DNA of 64,000 nucleotides from Balneicella halophila (lineage in GTDB: Bacteria > Bacteroidota > Bacteroidia > Bacteroidales > Balneicellaceae): assembly GCF_003096835.1 (NCBI RefSeq), contig NZ_QENZ01000003.1, positions 62,001-126,000 on the forward strand. The letters are read 5' to 3'. The position numbers and the translations under genes are program-made. Shown in pieces: positions 1 through 8,958 of this stretch. The notes under the pieces were generated by a model. It saw only the letters and a list, made by a program, of their open reading frames with translations, was not told the origin of the DNA and did no database searches. Every line of letters starts with the position of its first letter. Position 1 is the stretch's first letter.

Positions 1-342
1 TTTGGTTTGATGTCTGTTTACTTTATAAATGAACCTTCCACTTTCATGATGGAATGGTTACCTATGATTGGTGTCGGCGTAGCTTGGGCAAGTATATTAT
101 CTATTCCATATGCAATGCTATCAGGTGCATTGCCGTCATCTAAAATGGGATATTATATGGGAGTATTTAACTTCTTTATCGTAATTCCTCAATTGGTAGC
201 AGCATCGATTTTAGGATTTTTAGTTTCCCAATTCTTTAACAACGAACCCGTTTATGCATTACTCGTAGGCGGTTGTTCCATGATTCTGGGAGGTATTTTA
301 TCCTTATTTGTAAATGATAGCCTTTCAAAACAATCTAATTGA
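1..342 (+). CDS. MFS sugar transporter, C-terminal end (partial)
   Basis: Only the last 113 residues are present; the frame is open from base 1, so the start lies left of the window. The visible part is hydrophobic with about three membrane helices. It carries WASILSIPYAM followed by MGVFNFFIVIPQ, segments I associate with SLC45/sucrose-maltose type major facilitator transporters of Bacteroidota. Such proteins import maltose or maltodextrin across the inner membrane. It is followed directly by two GH13 alpha-amylase lipoproteins, which fits a starch or maltodextrin operon. The substrate is inferred from this context. Confidence 0.75.
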   Translation, partial: FGLMSVYFINEPSTFMMEWLPMIGVGVAWASILSIPYAMLSGALPSSKMGYYMGVFNFFIVIPQLVAASILGFLVSQFFNNEPVYALLVGGCSMILGGILSLFVNDSLSKQSN

Positions 343-364
343 TAAGATAAAAAATCTTCAAAAC

Positions 365-2695
365 ATGAATAAGATAGCCTATAGTTTTATACTAATTATT
401 AGTTTTTTAAGTTGTAACAACGCAGAGAAAATCATCTATCCTTTAGAACCTGCAACAACAACCTTGCTTTCTCCTATCGTTTTAGATCTGGACAGCACTG
501 TGCTATATCTTGAAGACTATGTCTATGATGCAACTAAAATTGACAGCATTAGCGGTTTCGACAATATTAGTTGGAACAAAGACGAAAAGAAATGCATTAT
601 CTATAGCTCTGACACCATCCCAATGCTATCAACACTAAAGCTACACATCGATGGACAGAAATATGATTTAGCTATAAAAAAATCACTAAAACAGAAAGTT
701 TATTTAAAATACAATGCTAAAAGTCCCGATGACAAAGTACTTTTAAAGGGAGAAATGACATCTTGGGCAACTTTAGAACCTGCTAATATCGAGGGAAAAA
801 CAAACATTTTTTCATTCACCATACCTCCGGGTAATTATCAATATATTTATTTGGTCAATGATAAAGAAAAATTAGCTCCACAAGTAACAAAAGTGGATAA
901 TAATAACGGCGGTTACAACTCATTGCTAACAGTTGAAGGTTCAAAAACTAAACCTACATTGTCCACTTATTCTTTTACTGACGAGAAAGTCACTTTAAAG
1001 GTAGAAAATGTAGAAAATATTATAGTTTTTTGGGAAAATATAGAAGTTCCGAACAGCATGGTAAAAAGACACAACGACAAGGTTGAAATTGTAATCCCAG
1101 AAAGAGCATCAGAAAACCAACGCTCTTACATAAGAGTGTGGGGTTCAAATGATAACAGTTTTTCTAATGATATACTTATTCCGCTACAGGATGGAAAAGT
1201 GCTATCTGATGCAAAAGATATAAGTCGTAAAGACAAACATGCACAAACGCTTTACAGTTTAATGATTGACCGTTTTAATAATGGGAAAAAGGAGAATGAC
1301 CATCCGCTAAACCGTAAAGATGTATTGCCTCAGGTTGATTATCAAGGAGGTGATATTGCAGGAATCACAAAGAAAATAAATGATGGATATTTTACCAATC
1401 TCGGAATAAATACGATTTGGATATCACCCATAACGCAAAACCCTGAGGATCCGTACGGACAATGGACGAATCCGATGACTAAATTCTCAGGTTATCATGG
1501 CTACTGGCCGATTTCTTCCTCTGAGGTAGATTATCGTTTTGGAACGTCTGAAGAATTAAAAACATTGCTGAAAACAGCACATGACAACAATATAAATATC
1601 CTATTAGACTATGTGGCTAATCACGTGCATGAAGAGCATCCATTTTATAAAGAGCATCCTAATTGGGTGACTCCGCTCTATCTGCCTGATGGCACAAAAA
1701 ACACTGAACAATGGGATAACCATAGGCTCACAACTTGGTTTGATGATTTTATGCCAACATTAGACCTCCAAAACGACACAGTAATGGAGATGATGACCGA
1801 CTCCGCATTATATTGGGTGGAAAATTATGATTTTGATGGTTTCAGGCATGATGCCACCAAACATATTCCTATCAAATTTTGGAGAACTTTGACCAAAAAG
1901 ATACGACACAGTAATAATCCTACTGTTTATCAGATTGGAGAAACTTATGGCAGCCGTGAGCTCATTGCGAGTTATGTTAGCTCTGGCTTGTTAGATGCTC
2001 AGTTTGACTTCAATTTGTATGATAATGCAGTAGCTTGCTTCGCAAAACCAAGCGAAAACAGTTTTGAAAAATTAAAGAATGCTTTAAATGAAAGCTTTAA
2101 CTATTTTGGACATCATCATTTAATGGGTAACATTTCAGGTAATCATGACCGTAGTCGTTTTATATCTTACGCATCTGGTGATGTCAAGTTTGATGAAGAC
2201 GCAAAACTTGCAGGATGGACTCGCGATATCACTCTTACAGATACTACAGCTTATGCTAAATTAGTGCAACTTAATGCATTCAATTTAACAATACCTGGTG
2301 TTCCAGTCATTTATCAAGGTGATGAATACGGTGTTCCTGGCGGAAATGACCCTGATAATCGTCGCATGATGCAGTTCACTAATCTTGAAAAAAATGAAAT
2401 CAAAACACGTGAGCAAATTGCAAGCATTGCTAAATTAAGACGCGAAAATCTTCCTCTTATTTATGGTGATTTTACATTCTTAAAAACAAAAAAAAATATT
2501 TTAGCGTATCTCCGCAACTATTTTGATGAAGGAACAATAGTTATTTTCAATAAATCAACTGAAGAAAAATCGATGACGCTAAAATTACCTCAAAATGTAC
2601 ATGTAGAGAAGAGTTTATTCAAAACACCTTTCACAATTAAGAATAATACTGTTTCTTTGACTCTACCTGCAAATAGTACTGAAATAATATATTAA
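365..2695 (+). CDS. GH13 alpha-amylase family lipoprotein
   Basis: 776 residues. The ATG at 365 is chosen because it starts a lipoprotein signal peptide with lipobox FLSC; an in-frame ATG at 314 would put 17 hydrophilic residues before it and overlap the transporter. Residues from about 25 to 290 look like beta-sandwich carbohydrate-binding domains, as in neopullulanase/SusA-like enzymes. The GH13 barrel follows with the conserved regions DYVANH (about 413), GFRHD with the nucleophile Asp (about 495), IGETYG with the acid/base Glu (about 525) and NHD (about 593). It should hydrolyse alpha-1,4-glucans or maltodextrins at the cell surface or in the periplasm. It lies 22 bases after the transporter and 19 before a second GH13 gene, so one operon is likely. 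Exact specificity is not visible. Confidence 0.9.
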   Translation: MNKIAYSFILIISFLSCNNAEKIIYPLEPATTTLLSPIVLDLDSTVLYLEDYVYDATKIDSISGFDNISWNKDEKKCIIYSSDTIPMLSTLKLHIDGQKYDLAIKKSLKQKVYLKYNAKSPDDKVLLKGEMTSWATLEPANIEGKTNIFSFTIPPGNYQYIYLVNDKEKLAPQVTKVDNNNGGYNSLLTVEGSKTKPTLSTYSFTDEKVTLKVENVENIIVFWENIEVPNSMVKRHNDKVEIVIPERASENQRSYIRVWGSNDNSFSNDILIPLQDGKVLSDAKDISRKDKHAQTLYSLMIDRFNNGKKENDHPLNRKDVLPQVDYQGGDIAGITKKINDGYFTNLGINTIWISPITQNPEDPYGQWTNPMTKFSGYHGYWPISSSEVDYRFGTSEELKTLLKTAHDNNINILLDYVANHVHEEHPFYKEHPNWVTPLYLPDGTKNTEQWDNHRLTTWFDDFMPTLDLQNDTVMEMMTDSALYWVENYDFDGFRHDATKHIPIKFWRTLTKKIRHSNNPTVYQIGETYGSRELIASYVSSGLLDAQFDFNLYDNAVACFAKPSENSFEKLKNALNESFNYFGHHHLMGNISGNHDRSRFISYASGDVKFDEDAKLAGWTRDITLTDTTAYAKLVQLNAFNLTIPGVPVIYQGDEYGVPGGNDPDNRRMMQFTNLEKNEIKTREQIASIAKLRRENLPLIYGDFTFLKTKKNILAYLRNYFDEGTIVIFNKSTEEKSMTLKLPQNVHVEKSLFKTPFTIKNNTVSLTLPANSTEIIY

Positions 2696-2714
2696 AATAT
2701 AAAATCAATACATT

Positions 2715-4112
2715 ATGAAAAAATTAAAATTAGTATGGCTTTTAGCACTCTCTGCTTTATTCTTATTTTCAGCATGTAAGAAAAAGCAAGAAGCTGTAAT
2801 TCAAACTGATACTGGTGCTGATGAAAACTACATAGCAACACGTTCAACCAATCATGTTGATTGGGCAAAGGATGCGGTAATCTATGAAGTAAATGTAAGG
2901 CAATACACCAAAGAAGGTACTTTTAAGGCTTTCGAAGAGCATTTACCTCGCTTAAAAGAATTAGGTGTTGATATTTTATGGTTAATGCCTATAAGTCCTA
3001 TTTCTGAAAAAAACAGAAAAGGCGAAATGGGAAGCTATTATTCTGTACAAGATTATAAAAAAGTAAATCCGGAATTTGGAACAGAAGAAGATTTTAAGGC
3101 TATTATTGAAAAAGCTCATGAGTTAGGCATGCACGTTATTTTGGACTGGGTTGCCAATCACACGGGCTGGGATAATCCATGGATTACGGAAAATCCTGAA
3201 TGGTACACGAAAGATGAAAATGGAAAAATCATTCCTCCCAATCCAGACTGGACAGATGTTGCAGACTTAAATTACTATAACGTAGAAATGCGAGCTGCCA
3301 TGATTGATGCACTCGAATATTGGGTTAAAGAGTTTAATGTAGATGGTTATCGTTGTGATGTAGCGGGAGAAGTCCCTGTGGATTTCTGGAATGACGCACG
3401 TAAAGCTTTAGATGAAATAAAACCTGTATTTATGCTTGCCGAAGCTTGGGAGCCACAATTATCTGAAGATGCTTTTGATATGGTATATGGATGGGAAAGC
3501 CATCATATTATGAACGAAGTTGCTAAAGGAAATAAGACGGCTGTAGCATTGCATGACATTATCGTAAAAGATGCTAATCGTTATCATGAGGATACTTACA
3601 TTATGCAATTCATCACCAATCATGATGAGAATTCATGGAATGGGACTGAATTTGAACGCATGGGTGATGCCGTTAAAACATTTGCGACATTAACTTTCAC
3701 TATGCCAGGTATGCCACTCATTTACAGTGGACAAGAAGCCGGCTTAGATAAAAGATTAGCCTTTTTTAAAAAAGATGAGATTTCATGGGAAGATATGAAA
3801 CTTACTGATTTTTATAAAAAACTTACTGCATTGAAGCATGATAATGAAGCTCTTTGGAATGGTAATTCTGGAGGGAAATATATGGCTATTTCAGATTCAC
3901 CCAAAGATGTATTAGCTTTTTCAAGAGAAAAAAACAACAACAAAGTTGTTTGCCTCTTTAACTTTTCTGACGAAGAGCAAACTTACAATGGTAATGATTT
4001 TAAACTAAATGGAATTTATACTGAGTATTTTTCTGATGAGAAGTTGAACTTCAAAGAGAATAGTAGTATCTTATTGAAACCTTGGGAATATAAAGTTTTT
4101 ATCAAGAAATAA
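2715..4112 (+). CDS. GH13 alpha-amylase lipoprotein
   Basis: 465 residues with a lipoprotein signal (lipobox LFSAC) followed by KKK. The catalytic barrel starts soon after and shows the four GH13 regions: DWVANH (about 143), GYRCD with the nucleophile (about 214), LAEAWE with the acid/base Glu (about 242) and FITNHDE (about 303). A short C-terminal beta domain follows. There is no N-terminal carbohydrate-binding domain, unlike the upstream gene, so the two enzymes probably act on different chain lengths. Last gene of the transporter/amylase operon, followed by a terminator hairpin. Confidence 0.92.
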   Translation: MKKLKLVWLLALSALFLFSACKKKQEAVIQTDTGADENYIATRSTNHVDWAKDAVIYEVNVRQYTKEGTFKAFEEHLPRLKELGVDILWLMPISPISEKNRKGEMGSYYSVQDYKKVNPEFGTEEDFKAIIEKAHELGMHVILDWVANHTGWDNPWITENPEWYTKDENGKIIPPNPDWTDVADLNYYNVEMRAAMIDALEYWVKEFNVDGYRCDVAGEVPVDFWNDARKALDEIKPVFMLAEAWEPQLSEDAFDMVYGWESHHIMNEVAKGNKTAVALHDIIVKDANRYHEDTYIMQFITNHDENSWNGTEFERMGDAVKTFATLTFTMPGMPLIYSGQEAGLDKRLAFFKKDEISWEDMKLTDFYKKLTALKHDNEALWNGNSGGKYMAISDSPKDVLAFSREKNNNKVVCLFNFSDEEQTYNGNDFKLNGIYTEYFSDEKLNFKENSSILLKPWEYKVFIKK

Positions 4113-4132
4113 AAATCTAAGATTTAGGTTTG

Positions 4133-4163
4133 AAAAGGAGGACGAAAAGTCTTCCTTTTTTAT
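4133..4163. terminator. Rho-independent terminator, amylase operon
   Basis: Inverted repeat around AAGGAGGAC / GTCTTCCTT (one G-T pair) with loop GAAAA, followed on the plus strand by a run of T. It lies between convergent genes and may serve both. Confidence 0.7.
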
Positions 4164-4873
4164 TTCAGCAAATCTCTGATTACTGTTTCTGCCATGTGCA
4201 GACCAAACAAAGACGGCATATAACTTATCGTTCCATAAAACGATTTTTTGTAGCCAGAACCATCAGTCATTTCTAAGCTCTCAGCATTTGGCAACTCATT
4301 AGAAAAAACAACCTTTACTCCTTTTCGAATTCCAAAAAACTTCAACCTTTTTCTGATAGTTCTTGCCATCATACAGTTATAGCTTTTGCTGATATCTGTG
4401 ACTTGTACTGAGCTCGCTAACATTTTTCCGCCTGCTCCCATACTACTGATTATGGGAATCTCTCTCGCTTTTGCTTCAGCAATAATATGCAATTTTGGCG
4501 TAATGCTGTCAATACAATCTACCACATAGTCAAATCCTTCAGAAAGTAATGATTCAACACGGTCTGGCTCAATAAATTCTTCGATTTCTGTCAATATCAA
4601 CTTCGGATTGATATTTTTCAACTTTTGAGCTACGATGCTCACTTTGGATTTTCCAACAGTATTATGCAATGCTGGCAATTGCCGATTTATATTGCTAGTG
4701 TCTATAACATCTCCATCTACAATAATCATCTTACCAACTCCTGCGCGGACAATAAACTCAGTTGCAGCTGCACCAACTCCACCTAAACCAACAACCAAAA
4801 CATTTGCACTTTGTAATTTTCTAATCCCTTCCTCCTTAACCAGAAGCTCTGTACGGACTAACCAATCTGTCAT
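4160..4873 (-). CDS. tcdA: tRNA threonylcarbamoyladenosine dehydratase TcdA
   Basis: 237 residues of the ThiF/E1-like superfamily. GLGGVG at residues 29-34 is the ATP-binding loop, DGDVID ends the second strand, and NRQLPA is typical of TcdA/CsdL. The region YNCMMARTIRKRLK is also characteristic of TcdA. The enzyme uses ATP to cyclise t6A37 to ct6A37 in tRNAs decoding ANN codons. The gene abuts the TatD-like gene upstream without spacing, and the pair is probably co-transcribed with era. Confidence 0.88.
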   Translation of the reverse strand: MTDWLVRTELLVKEEGIRKLQSANVLVVGLGGVGAAATEFIVRAGVGKMIIVDGDVIDTSNINRQLPALHNTVGKSKVSIVAQKLKNINPKLILTEIEEFIEPDRVESLLSEGFDYVVDCIDSITPKLHIIAEAKAREIPIISSMGAGGKMLASSVQVTDISKSYNCMMARTIRKRLKFFGIRKGVKVVFSNELPNAESLEMTDGSGYKKSFYGTISYMPSLFGLHMAETVIRDLLK

Positions 4874-5503
4874 CTAAAAAATATCTTTGTAATTACTTTG
4901 AATCTGTTTTTGCAAATCTGCTAATTCGCAACCTAAAATTGTCTTTGCTTGTTCATAAATCTTTTGAATGGAGCATTCCATATCGTCTGTTTCGAGGAAC
5001 AACTTTGAATGGTCTAATTGTAGAAATTCTTTTTCAAAACTTTCACGAAAAAGTGCCTTTCCTACAGACATATAGATGTTTTTTTCTTGCAGTTGTTTTC
5101 CAAGTGTTGCATTTTTTCCAAAGTCGTGCAGAACCATAGAAACATTTGTGTGTTTTTGGTACCTCAACAATTCATCATAGGCTATTACGCAATGAATTAT
5201 TAGAGGTTTTTGTAAGTTCTCTGCTAATTGGATGTGATTTTCAAAAATTTCTTTTTGAACTTTTAGAGGGGTTTCACTATTTTTATCAAAACCACACTCC
5301 CCGATAGCTAAACATTGTTCAGAACTCGCTTTCTCTTTAACTTTTTCCATCTGTTTAGTCCATTCATCCTGAATATACCACGGATGAATACCCACAGAAA
5401 ATGGCTCGTTTAGAACTTCATCTTCTGGAAATAAACTTCGTAGCTGAAAAATATTTGGGGTGTTAGACTTATTGTGCGTATGTATGTCAATAAAACGATG
5501 CAT
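4874..5503 (-). CDS. TatD family metal-dependent hydrolase
   Basis: 209 residues, shorter than the roughly 255 of E. coli TatD but typical of compact Bacteroidota members. The N-terminal DIHTHNK gives the metal-binding HxH (His8, His10). GECGFD carries the conserved Glu, IIHCVIAYDELL holds a metal-ligand His, and LETDDME supplies the C-terminal Asp. Family members are Mg-dependent DNases or D-aminoacyl-tRNA related hydrolases; the substrate here is unknown. Stop and the tcdA start are adjacent, implying translational coupling. Confidence 0.8.
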   Translation of the reverse strand: MHRFIDIHTHNKSNTPNIFQLRSLFPEDEVLNEPFSVGIHPWYIQDEWTKQMEKVKEKASSEQCLAIGECGFDKNSETPLKVQKEIFENHIQLAENLQKPLIIHCVIAYDELLRYQKHTNVSMVLHDFGKNATLGKQLQEKNIYMSVGKALFRESFEKEFLQLDHSKLFLETDDMECSIQKIYEQAKTILGCELADLQKQIQSNYKDIF

Positions 5504-5530
5504 TGTATAAATTAGCTTAGTGATATCGTT

Positions 5531-6412
5531 CTATTGCTTGTATCCAAAGTTCTTGAGATGCCTGTCATTTTTACGCCAATCTTTAAGCACTTTTACAAAC
5601 AGCTCTAAAAATACTTTTTTACCAAAAAACGCTTCAATATCCTTACGTGCATTAGTGCCAACGCGCTTTATAGCTGAACCTCCTTTTCCTATAATAATCG
5701 GCTTTTGAGATTCACGCTCTACGTGAATTACTGCTCTTATGTTGATGATTTTTTCAGTATCATGAAATTCTTCGACCAAAACTTCAACAGCATAAGGAAT
5801 CTCTTTATCGAACTCCTCTAAAATCTTTTCGCGAATGATTTCTGTTACGAAAAAGCGTGCTGGTAAGTCTGTCAATTCATCTTTTGGGAAATAAGGAGGT
5901 CCTTCAGGCAGTAATTCTACGATTCTATCCATCAATCCTTCAACGTTAAACTTATGCAATGCTGAGGTAAAGAAAATTTCTGCTTGAGGAATCATCTTTT
6001 TCCACTGCTCTTGCAATTCCACAACTTTATCTTGTGAGCTTAAATCTATCTTATTGATAATCAACAAGACTGGAGCACTTTGTTTAGCTATCTTGTCTAT
6101 AAAGTCCCTGTTTTTCCCTACTTTCTCAACAACATCTGTAACTAAAACGACCACATCAGCATCTTGCAAAGCAGACTCTGAAAAATTGCGCATAGATTCT
6201 TGCAATTTATAATTCGGTTGGATTACCCCTGGAGTATCAGAAAAAATAATTTGATAATCGTCTGTATTCACAATACCTTTTATACGATGACGTGTTGTCT
6301 GCGACTTCGAAGTTATAATAGAAATACGTTCTCCCACAAGTAAGTTCATGAGTGTTGATTTCCCAACATTCGGATTACCCAATATATTTACAAAACCTGC
6401 TTTGTGTGCCAT
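5531..6412 (-). CDS. era: GTPase Era
   Basis: 293 residues, standard Era length. G1 is GNPNVGKST (12-20), G3 is DTPG, G4 is NKID, and a C-terminal KH domain contains IIIGKGGSAIKRVG. Era binds the 3' end of 16S rRNA and assists 30S assembly. It sits 13 bases after aspS on the same strand, with the TatD-like gene and tcdA following. Confidence 0.97.
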   Translation of the reverse strand: MAHKAGFVNILGNPNVGKSTLMNLLVGERISIITSKSQTTRHRIKGIVNTDDYQIIFSDTPGVIQPNYKLQESMRNFSESALQDADVVVLVTDVVEKVGKNRDFIDKIAKQSAPVLLIINKIDLSSQDKVVELQEQWKKMIPQAEIFFTSALHKFNVEGLMDRIVELLPEGPPYFPKDELTDLPARFFVTEIIREKILEEFDKEIPYAVEVLVEEFHDTEKIINIRAVIHVERESQKPIIIGKGGSAIKRVGTNARKDIEAFFGKKVFLELFVKVLKDWRKNDRHLKNFGYKQ

Positions 6413-6425
6413 TTTTAGGGTATTT

Positions 6426-8177
6426 TTATTTTTTCTCTACTTGCTTCAAATACAAATCATCCAATTGCTCTTTTGCTACTGGCGATGGTGAATCAATCAT
6501 TACATCACGTCCCATATTATTTTTAGGGAAGGCAATTACATCGCGGATAGACTCCAAGCCAAGGAACATAGAAACCAAGCGGTCAAATCCGTAAGCAATA
6601 CCGCCATGAGGAGGAGCACCATATTGAAAAGCATCCATTAAGAAGCCAAACTGCTCCTGAGCTTCTTCATCAGTAAAGCCTAATAATTGGAACATTTTCT
6701 TCTGTAACTCTTGGTCGTGAATACGCACAGAACCGCCACCAACTTCTACACCATTTATTACCAAGTCATAAGCATTCGCACGAACTTTTTCAGGCTCTGT
6801 CTCAATCATCGCTAAATCTTCTTCTTTCGGCGATGTAAATGGATGGTGCATAGCATGATAACGTTCTGTTTCTTCATCCCATTCTAAAAGAGGAAAATCT
6901 ACCACCCAAAGTGGCTGAAACGCCGTTTTATCTCTCAATCCCAGTCTATTACCCATTTCTAAACGCAGTGTAGAAAGTTGAGTTTGTGTCTTCTCTCTTT
7001 TACCGGAAAGGAGTAATAATAAGTCTCCTTTCGCTGCACCACAAGCCTCAGCCCACTTTTGCAACTCCTCGGCATTGTAGAACTTATCTACTGAAGATTT
7101 AAAACTGCCATCTTCATTATATTTTACATAAACCAATCCTTGTGCTCCCACTTGCGGACGCTTCACAAAGTCTGTTAATTGGTCTAACTGCTTACGACTG
7201 TAATTTGCACAGCCTTTTGCACAGATAGCACCTACGTACGCTGCACTATCGAATATCTTAAATGCTCCTATTTGTACCAAAGAAGTAATATCATTCAATT
7301 CCATTCCAAAACGAATGTCTGGCTTATCACTCCCATAGCGTTCCATCGCCTCTGCATAAGGCATACGTGGAAAGTCAGGCAATTCCACATCTTGTATTAC
7401 TTTAAATAGATGCTTGGTCATTCCCTCAAAAGTATTCAACACATCTTCTTGCTCAACGAATGCCATTTCGCAGTCTATCTGTGTAAACTCAGGTTGGCGG
7501 TCAGCACGTAAATCCTCATCACGGAAACACTTTACGATTTGAAAATAACGGTCGAATCCTGAAACCATCAGCAATTGTTTGAACACCTGTGGCGACTGTG
7601 GCAAGGCATAAAACTCACCTGGATTCATACGAGAAGGCACGATAAAGTCACGAGCTCCTTCCGGTGTCGATTTTATCAACATCGGAGTCTCTACGTCGAT
7701 AAATCCTTGCTCGTCCAAATACTTGCGCACTTCAATATTTACCTTATGTCGCAATATCATATTTCGTTGCAAAGGCTTACGACGCAAGTCCAAATAACGA
7801 TATTTCATACGCAATTCATCACCCCCGTCTGTTTCATCTTCAATCGTAAATGGTGGTGTTTTCGCAATATTCAAAATCTTAAATTGAGAAACTGCAATTT
7901 CAATATCACCGGTTGCAAGCTTGTCATTTTTGCTCGTTCTCTCCTCAACTTTACCAACCACCTGTACCACAAACTCACGGCCCAATTTACGCGCTCTACT
8001 ACACAAAGTAGCGTCTGTCTCCATATTAAAAGCCAATTGCGTGAGACCATAGCGGTCACGAAGGTCGACAAATGTCATTCCTCCCATATTTCTTACACGT
8101 TGCACCCAGCCCGAGAGGGTCACTTCTTTACCGACATCCGAGATACGTAATTCTCCACAAGTATGTGTTCTGTACAT
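6426..8177 (-). CDS. aspS: Aspartate-tRNA ligase
   Basis: 583 residues, the length of bacterial-type AspRS. It has an N-terminal OB-fold anticodon-binding domain (about 1-110), class II motif 2 ([18 protein letters not shown]), a GAD insertion domain in the middle and motif 3 ([16 protein letters not shown]) near the C terminus. It charges tRNA-Asp in the cytosol. The ATG at 8177 is preceded by a candidate promoter about 60 bases upstream. Confidence 0.98.
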   Translation of the reverse strand: MYRTHTCGELRISDVGKEVTLSGWVQRVRNMGGMTFVDLRDRYGLTQLAFNMETDATLCSRARKLGREFVVQVVGKVEERTSKNDKLATGDIEIAVSQFKILNIAKTPPFTIEDETDGGDELRMKYRYLDLRRKPLQRNMILRHKVNIEVRKYLDEQGFIDVETPMLIKSTPEGARDFIVPSRMNPGEFYALPQSPQVFKQLLMVSGFDRYFQIVKCFRDEDLRADRQPEFTQIDCEMAFVEQEDVLNTFEGMTKHLFKVIQDVELPDFPRMPYAEAMERYGSDKPDIRFGMELNDITSLVQIGAFKIFDSAAYVGAICAKGCANYSRKQLDQLTDFVKRPQVGAQGLVYVKYNEDGSFKSSVDKFYNAEELQKWAEACGAAKGDLLLLLSGKREKTQTQLSTLRLEMGNRLGLRDKTAFQPLWVVDFPLLEWDEETERYHAMHHPFTSPKEEDLAMIETEPEKVRANAYDLVINGVEVGGGSVRIHDQELQKKMFQLLGFTDEEAQEQFGFLMDAFQYGAPPHGGIAYGFDRLVSMFLGLESIRDVIAFPKNNMGRDVMIDSPSPVAKEQLDDLYLKQVEKK

Positions 8178-8240
8178 AATTTTTTTGTTCTATGATATTA
8201 TTCCTATGTTACTTTTCTCTGCTCATTGCAAGCGAATTTA

Positions 8241-8248
8241 CAAAAATA
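8241..8248 (-). promoter_or_regulatory. Candidate -7 box for aspS
   Basis: On the minus strand this reads TATTTTTG, a match to the Bacteroidota -7 consensus TAnnTTTG, 63 bases before the aspS ATG. No clear TTG lies at the -33 position, so this is a weak call. Confidence 0.45.
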
Positions 8249-8289
8249 CAGTTTTTATGTTTTGTTTCCACTAACTCACTCGAATTCTT

Positions 8290-8474
8290 TTCTTTTGTAG
8301 CGATACGTCATCTCAATTTTTACAACGAAGTCCCGCTTTCCGTTCCTATCTTTTTTCCTCACGCACCAATTACCGCTACCCTTAAAAAAGGATAACCACT
8401 ACAATCGGGGCTAATTATTTCTAGTTTATCTGTATTTATTTTGTCACTCTGAACTCCGTGAAGAGTCTCACGTG
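8290..8474. repeat. Left composite inverted repeat of the accessory island
   Basis: This stretch is repeated in inverted orientation at 10983-11172, with shared blocks in the same order. The blocks are CTTTTGTAGCG (8292-8302), a 30-base block from AAGTCCCGC to TCTTTTTTC, GCACCAATT, a 29-base block ending in ATCGGGGCTA (8413), TCTGTATTTATTT, GTCACTCTGA and GAAGAGTCTC. Linkers between blocks differ. It begins about 110 bases upstream of aspS. It either bounds an inserted unit or records two copies of a repeat cluster. Confidence 0.85.
8328..8413 (-). ncRNA. Structured flavobacterial repeat element, left copy
   Basis: An 86-base core with near-identical ends to 11051-11134. Its 5' end (minus strand) is TAGCCCCGATTGTAGTGG and its 3' end is GGAACGGAAAGCGGGACTT. 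AGCCCCG can pair with CGGGACT, and CCTTTTT with AAAAAAG, giving a closed stem around a variable middle. I recall similar AGCCCCGAT...AGCGGGA elements scattered through flavobacterial genomes; it may correspond to Rfam Flavo-1, which I could not check. Whether it is transcribed is unknown. Confidence 0.4.
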
Positions 8475-8532
8475 ATTATTATCAAGTAGAAATAGAACAA
8501 CAACGTGAGTTTCTTCATTGCATTCAGAAAGA
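8443..8532. repeat. Imperfect palindromic intergenic repeat
   Basis: The left arm 8443-8472 (starting GTCACTCTGAA, ending CTCACG) pairs with 8503-8532 (starting CGTGAGTTTCTTC, ending CAGAAAGAC), about 22 of 30 positions. It resembles the GTCATTCTGA...GAAGAATCTC repeats common between genes in Bacteroidota. The left arm is also part of the composite inverted repeat that flanks the island. Confidence 0.6.
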
Positions 8533-8641
8533 CAAAAAATTGTTAACGTACTAAAAGTTAGAGAAGCATCTCTTTGTCAGTCCGTATTCCCTCATAGAGA
8601 GGAGAAGAAAAATTTACTGCATTTTTTTCTTTCTATTCATT

Positions 8642-8776
8642 TTGGCTTGAGCCAAAACGAACCAAAAACTCAAGACTGTGAAAACATACGCTAAAACGAA
8701 GCAACGTAACCTAAAAACAGAAAAACTCGCTACACTCAAACAGTTTCTGTTTTTTTACGGCTACAACACTTCGTTT
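8642..8776. repeat. Large nested palindrome, REP/MITE-like
   Basis: TTGGCTTGAGCCAA (8642-8655) is a small palindrome followed by a nested hairpin. AAAACGAAG (8693-8701) pairs with CTTCGTTT (8769-8776), and inside it AAAAACAGAAA (8713-8723) pairs with TTTCTGTTTTT (8744-8754). The opening resembles a repeat (TTGGCTTGA...CCAAAACGAA...) I know from many Bacteroidota intergenic regions. No coding frame is supported. Together with 8290-8532 it fills most of the 682-base gap between aspS and the 32-codon ORF at 8860. Confidence 0.55.
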
Positions 8777-8859
8777 CTTAACGCGATGCTCTCAATGTCT
8801 CTCATGTAACGTTATAATAGCTATTAATTAAGGTGTCATTATCGTGCTATTTTGGCAGG

Positions 8860-8958
8860 ATGAACAGGAATACTCAAAAAAGAAGAAGTTTTATTAACTA
8901 TGATTTATATAAACGAGTTCCCACAAGAACAAAAAGTAAAATCATCAAAAAACTATGA
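8860..8958 (+). CDS. Possible 32-aa basic leader peptide of the ATPase-TOPRIM gene
   Basis: A 32-codon ORF starting at an ATG after GGCAGG. Its TGA stop overlaps the ATPase start as ATGA, an arrangement typical of translational coupling. The peptide is strongly basic (11 Lys/Arg of 32; it contains QKRRS and ends KSKIIKKL) and has no membrane segment. I recognise no family. It could be a leader peptide, a small partner protein or a chance ORF. A 20-codon ORF in another frame (8900-8962) overlaps the same region and is less likely. Confidence 0.3.
   Translation: MNRNTQKRRSFINYDLYKRVPTRTKSKIIKKL

Noticed and set aside
7575-8150. 191-codon ORF antisense to aspS
   Set aside because: A shadow of a well-supported gene; the translation is rich in His, Ser and Cys with no domain.
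8192-8395. 67-codon ORF upstream of aspS
   Set aside because: It lies across the composite repeat and ends inside it; low-complexity translation, no ribosome site or family.
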